Below are positions 62,355-64,000 of a stretch of 64,000 nucleotides of DNA, one piece after another (within the stretch, counting starts at the first letter, position 1; each line of letters opens with the position of its first letter). The stretch comes from DASXUG01 sp036504995 (GTDB lineage Bacteria > Pseudomonadota > Gammaproteobacteria > Burkholderiales > Methylophilaceae). Made by a program: the position numbers and the translations under genes. The stretch is taken from assembly GCA_036504995.1 (NCBI GenBank), contig DASXUG010000015.1:124001-188000 (forward strand), in the 5' to 3' direction. A model generated the notes under the pieces. The model searched no databases. It worked only from the letters and a program-made list of their open reading frames with translations, and was not told where the DNA came from.

Positions 62355-63061
62355 GCCGATGTCCTTGTCAATGTTTGCAATCGACGAGAAAAATCATCGC
62401 GCGAGATTTCTCGAGCACCCAGTGACGCTAAATGTGACGTCTTCATCTGACAATCAATCATGCCAAACCCATCTGCTTGTAGTCGTTTAACTAAATGAAC
62501 AAAAGCAAGCTTTGAGCCATCCGTCACATGATGAAACATAGACTCGCCATAAAACATTTTACCAATGGTCACGCCATATAGACCGCCCACCAGCTTGCCA
62601 TCTATCCAAGTTTCAGCGCTATGCGCATAGCCCAGACGATGCAGTTCGGTATAGGCTTGTATGATGTCCTCGGTTATCCACGTGCCATAAGTGTAGCTAC
62701 CATCCTCTTGGCGTCGCGCAGTGTTGGCACACTCACTAATGACTGCTTTAAATGCGGTATTGATGCGAACCTCATAATCGGTTTTTTTGAGCCGCTTGGC
62801 TAATGAGTGCGATATTTTTAACTCTTTAGGGAAAAGCACCATACGTGGGTCAGGACTCCACCATAGCACTGGATCACCCTCATTAAACCAAGGGAAAATA
62901 CCTTGTTGATAAGCCTCTAGTAAGCGAGCGGCGGTGAGCGTTCCACCTATCGCTAATAAGCCATTGGGCTCATGTAAGGCTTGAGTGAGTGGCGGAAAAG
63001 GCGTTTTGTCATACAGTGCCACGACTTTGCCTGTGGGTAGCTGATAGTAGTCGCCTGACAT
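62351..63061 (-). CDS. aat: Leucyl/phenylalanyl-tRNA-protein transferase
   Basis: Adds Leu or Phe from charged tRNA to proteins with N-terminal Lys or Arg. The 236-residue protein shows FPWFNEGDPVLWWSPDPR, HSAETWIDGKLVGGLYG, GESMFH and the DCQMKTSHLASLGA block, all diagnostic. It is the first of the two-gene bpt-aat unit. The product is standard length and cytoplasmic. Confidence 0.96.
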   Translation of the reverse strand: MSGDYYQLPTGKVVALYDKTPFPPLTQALHEPNGLLAIGGTLTAARLLEAYQQGIFPWFNEGDPVLWWSPDPRMVLFPKELKISHSLAKRLKKTDYEVRINTAFKAVISECANTARRQEDGSYTYGTWITEDIIQAYTELHRLGYAHSAETWIDGKLVGGLYGVTIGKMFYGESMFHHVTDGSKLAFVHLVKRLQADGFGMIDCQMKTSHLASLGAREISRDDFSRRLQTLTRTSA

Positions 63062-63075
63062 CGTCTTAACTCAGC

Positions 63076-63861
63076 TTATACGAGCATCCATGCGGCCATG
63101 CCAGCCATGGTTAAATCTTCAATAATGGTAATTGTGCTCATGGGTAAATTAAACACGCTACCCAAACAAGCGCAGCGGATTTTTTGCTTGTTCAATACGG
63201 CGCGAATCACGCCTAGGCTAGAAAAGGCCATCACGACCAAGGTGATGGTGTTGGTTATTGTAGGCTGCCAGTGCAGCACATAGGATAAGCCAAGTACTAG
63301 TTCAATAAACGGGTATATGAATCCATAGCTAGGAATGCGTTGCGCTAGTAAGTCATACATAGCGTAACTGCTCGCAAAGGCTTTAATGTTGAGTAACTTA
63401 AAAAATGAAAATACTAAAAAGAACCCAGCCATAAAATTCATCATCCAACGATGCATGCTAAATTGGCTCAAGTCGTTGTTGGTTTGCGTTAATTCAATAG
63501 CAATAGTGGTGATTAGAATATAGCCAATAATCAGCAGTAAGGGCTGGTAAGTGGTTAACCAGCTTTCACTATCAGGTGCGACACTATTACTAGGAGTTTG
63601 AGTTAAAGTGACTGGGGTTGCTACGCTTAACTTGTAGTCACCAATATTAGCTAATGCTTGATTTAGCTGGATAATGTCAGCTTTTGGCTCAGACATAACC
63701 GCTTGGGCTGGGTCGAGCGTCACTTTGACCTGTGTGGCAAAGCTCGAGAGTATTTTCTCCACTTTGCTCACACATCCACCGCAATGCATACCAGTAATTT
63801 GATAGCTTACTGATTTAGCGGTGCTAGGTGCTGTATTTGCTTGAGAAGCGTGTGTATTCAA
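63076..63861 (-). CDS. HMA-MauE fusion membrane protein
   Basis: A 261-residue protein joining an N-terminal heavy-metal-associated domain (about 17-80, with metal motif GMHCGGC) to a four-helix membrane domain of the MauE/DoxX redox type (about 105-260) that includes a cysteine pair in KIRCACLGS. MauE belongs to methylamine dehydrogenase assembly; combination with HMA suggests copper or redox handling. The start is a TTG with weak ribosome site, 4 bp after the stop of the upstream gene, so they may be co-transcribed. Function is inference. Confidence 0.72.
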   Translation of the reverse strand: MNTHASQANTAPSTAKSVSYQITGMHCGGCVSKVEKILSSFATQVKVTLDPAQAVMSEPKADIIQLNQALANIGDYKLSVATPVTLTQTPSNSVAPDSESWLTTYQPLLLIIGYILITTIAIELTQTNNDLSQFSMHRWMMNFMAGFFLVFSFFKLLNIKAFASSYAMYDLLAQRIPSYGFIYPFIELVLGLSYVLHWQPTITNTITLVVMAFSSLGVIRAVLNKQKIRCACLGSVFNLPMSTITIIEDLTMAGMAAWMLV

Positions 63862-63865
63862 TTGG

Positions 63866-64000
63866 CTATTCGTTTAATTCAATGTCACTCCAATTAAACA
63901 CCTGATACATGTCTTTGCCAAGCACTTTTGCTTTGTACATGGTTTTATCTGCGATATCCAAGACCCTTTCTACATCAGCCTGATAACTCAGATTGGTGAC
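63866..64000 (-). CDS. GGDEF domain protein, C-terminal end (partial)
   Basis: The last 44 codons of a minus-strand gene running off the right edge. The peptide contains ADKTMYKAKVLGKDMYQVF, the standard end of a GGDEF diguanylate cyclase domain, followed by a short NWSDIELNE tail. The GGDEF motif itself lies outside the window. It is 4 bp upstream of the HMA-MauE gene, so the pair may form one transcript. Confidence 0.7.
   Translation of the reverse strand, partial: VTNLSYQADVERVLDIADKTMYKAKVLGKDMYQVFNWSDIELNE

Noticed and set aside
1..64000. tRNA, rRNA, CRISPR, phage or insertion-sequence features
   Set aside because: No cloverleaf-like sequences, spaced direct repeats, transposase or integrase reading frames were found in the spacers, which are all short.

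Overview
The window looks like chromosomal DNA of a methylotrophic betaproteobacterium, most likely family Methylophilaceae (Methylotenera/Methylophilus type). Reasons: betaproteobacterial gene orders (eno-ftsB; tyrA-aroA-cmk-rpsA-ihfB-lapA-lapB-pyrF; hom-thrC; mrp next to metG), a six-gene mxaRSACKL-type cluster for methanol dehydrogenase maturation, a zwf/gnd/pgl oxidative pentose-phosphate set of the kind used for formaldehyde oxidation through the cyclic RuMP route, a PEP-CTERM protein and a MauE-like protein. Base composition is moderate, roughly mid-40s percent GC by eye. I saw no phage, insertion sequence, CRISPR array, rRNA or tRNA. Genus is inference; only the gene content is seen.

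Layout. 0-2.4 kb: end of eno, ftsB, ygfZ and a divergent ygfX-like gene. 2.4-7.9 kb: mxaL-K-C-A-S-R on the minus strand, tightly coupled. 8.0-9.9 kb: fabA-fabB. 10.0-15.4 kb: Mth938-like gene, then alaA-hom-thrC-thyA. 15.5-19.8 kb: glycine-zipper protein and a three-gene two-component system of QseE-QseG-QseF (GlrK-YfhG-GlrR) type. 19.9-22.4 kb: folA, a Sel1/lytic transglycosylase and a PEP-CTERM protein. 22.7-29.2 kb: basic amino acid decarboxylase, dcd, zwf, gnd and divergent pgl. 29.4-34.6 kb: DUF535 gene, mrp, metG and a glycine-zipper protein. 34.6-39.6 kb: one very large PAS/GAF/GGDEF/EAL protein. 39.7-47.1 kb: ABC-F protein, nitroreductase, GreB-like factor, guaA, guaB, DUF4124 protein, ComEA-like protein. 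47.2-54.8 kb: pyrF-lapB-lapA-ihfB-rpsA-cmk-aroA-tyrA, all on minus. 54.9-61.6 kb: six-gene plus-strand cluster for polyprenyl-phosphate-sugar and envelope lipid work. 61.6-64 kb: bpt-aat, an HMA-MauE fusion and the end of a GGDEF protein.

How they fit: the mxa genes supply maturation factors for a periplasmic PQQ dehydrogenase, and zwf-pgl-gnd oxidise hexose phosphate made from formaldehyde to CO2 with NAD(P)H. alaA/hom/thrC, aroA/tyrA, guaAB, pyrF, dcd, thyA and folA are housekeeping biosynthesis. The glycosyltransferase cluster, lapAB and fabAB all bear on the cell envelope.

The most unusual non-coding structures are two mutually exclusive perfect hairpins (possible pseudoknot) 4 nt after the gnd stop and a 67-bp palindromic element behind them, both between gnd and zwf; a 9-bp inverted repeat directly before fabA; two strong terminators with no gene upstream on their strand; and a terminator-like hairpin in the rpsA leader. 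The central part of metG differs sharply in codon use from the rest of the gene. Intergenic stretches not listed as features (for example 16121-16327, 21520-21770 and 29202-29376) hold AT-rich promoter-like sequence and only weak hairpins.
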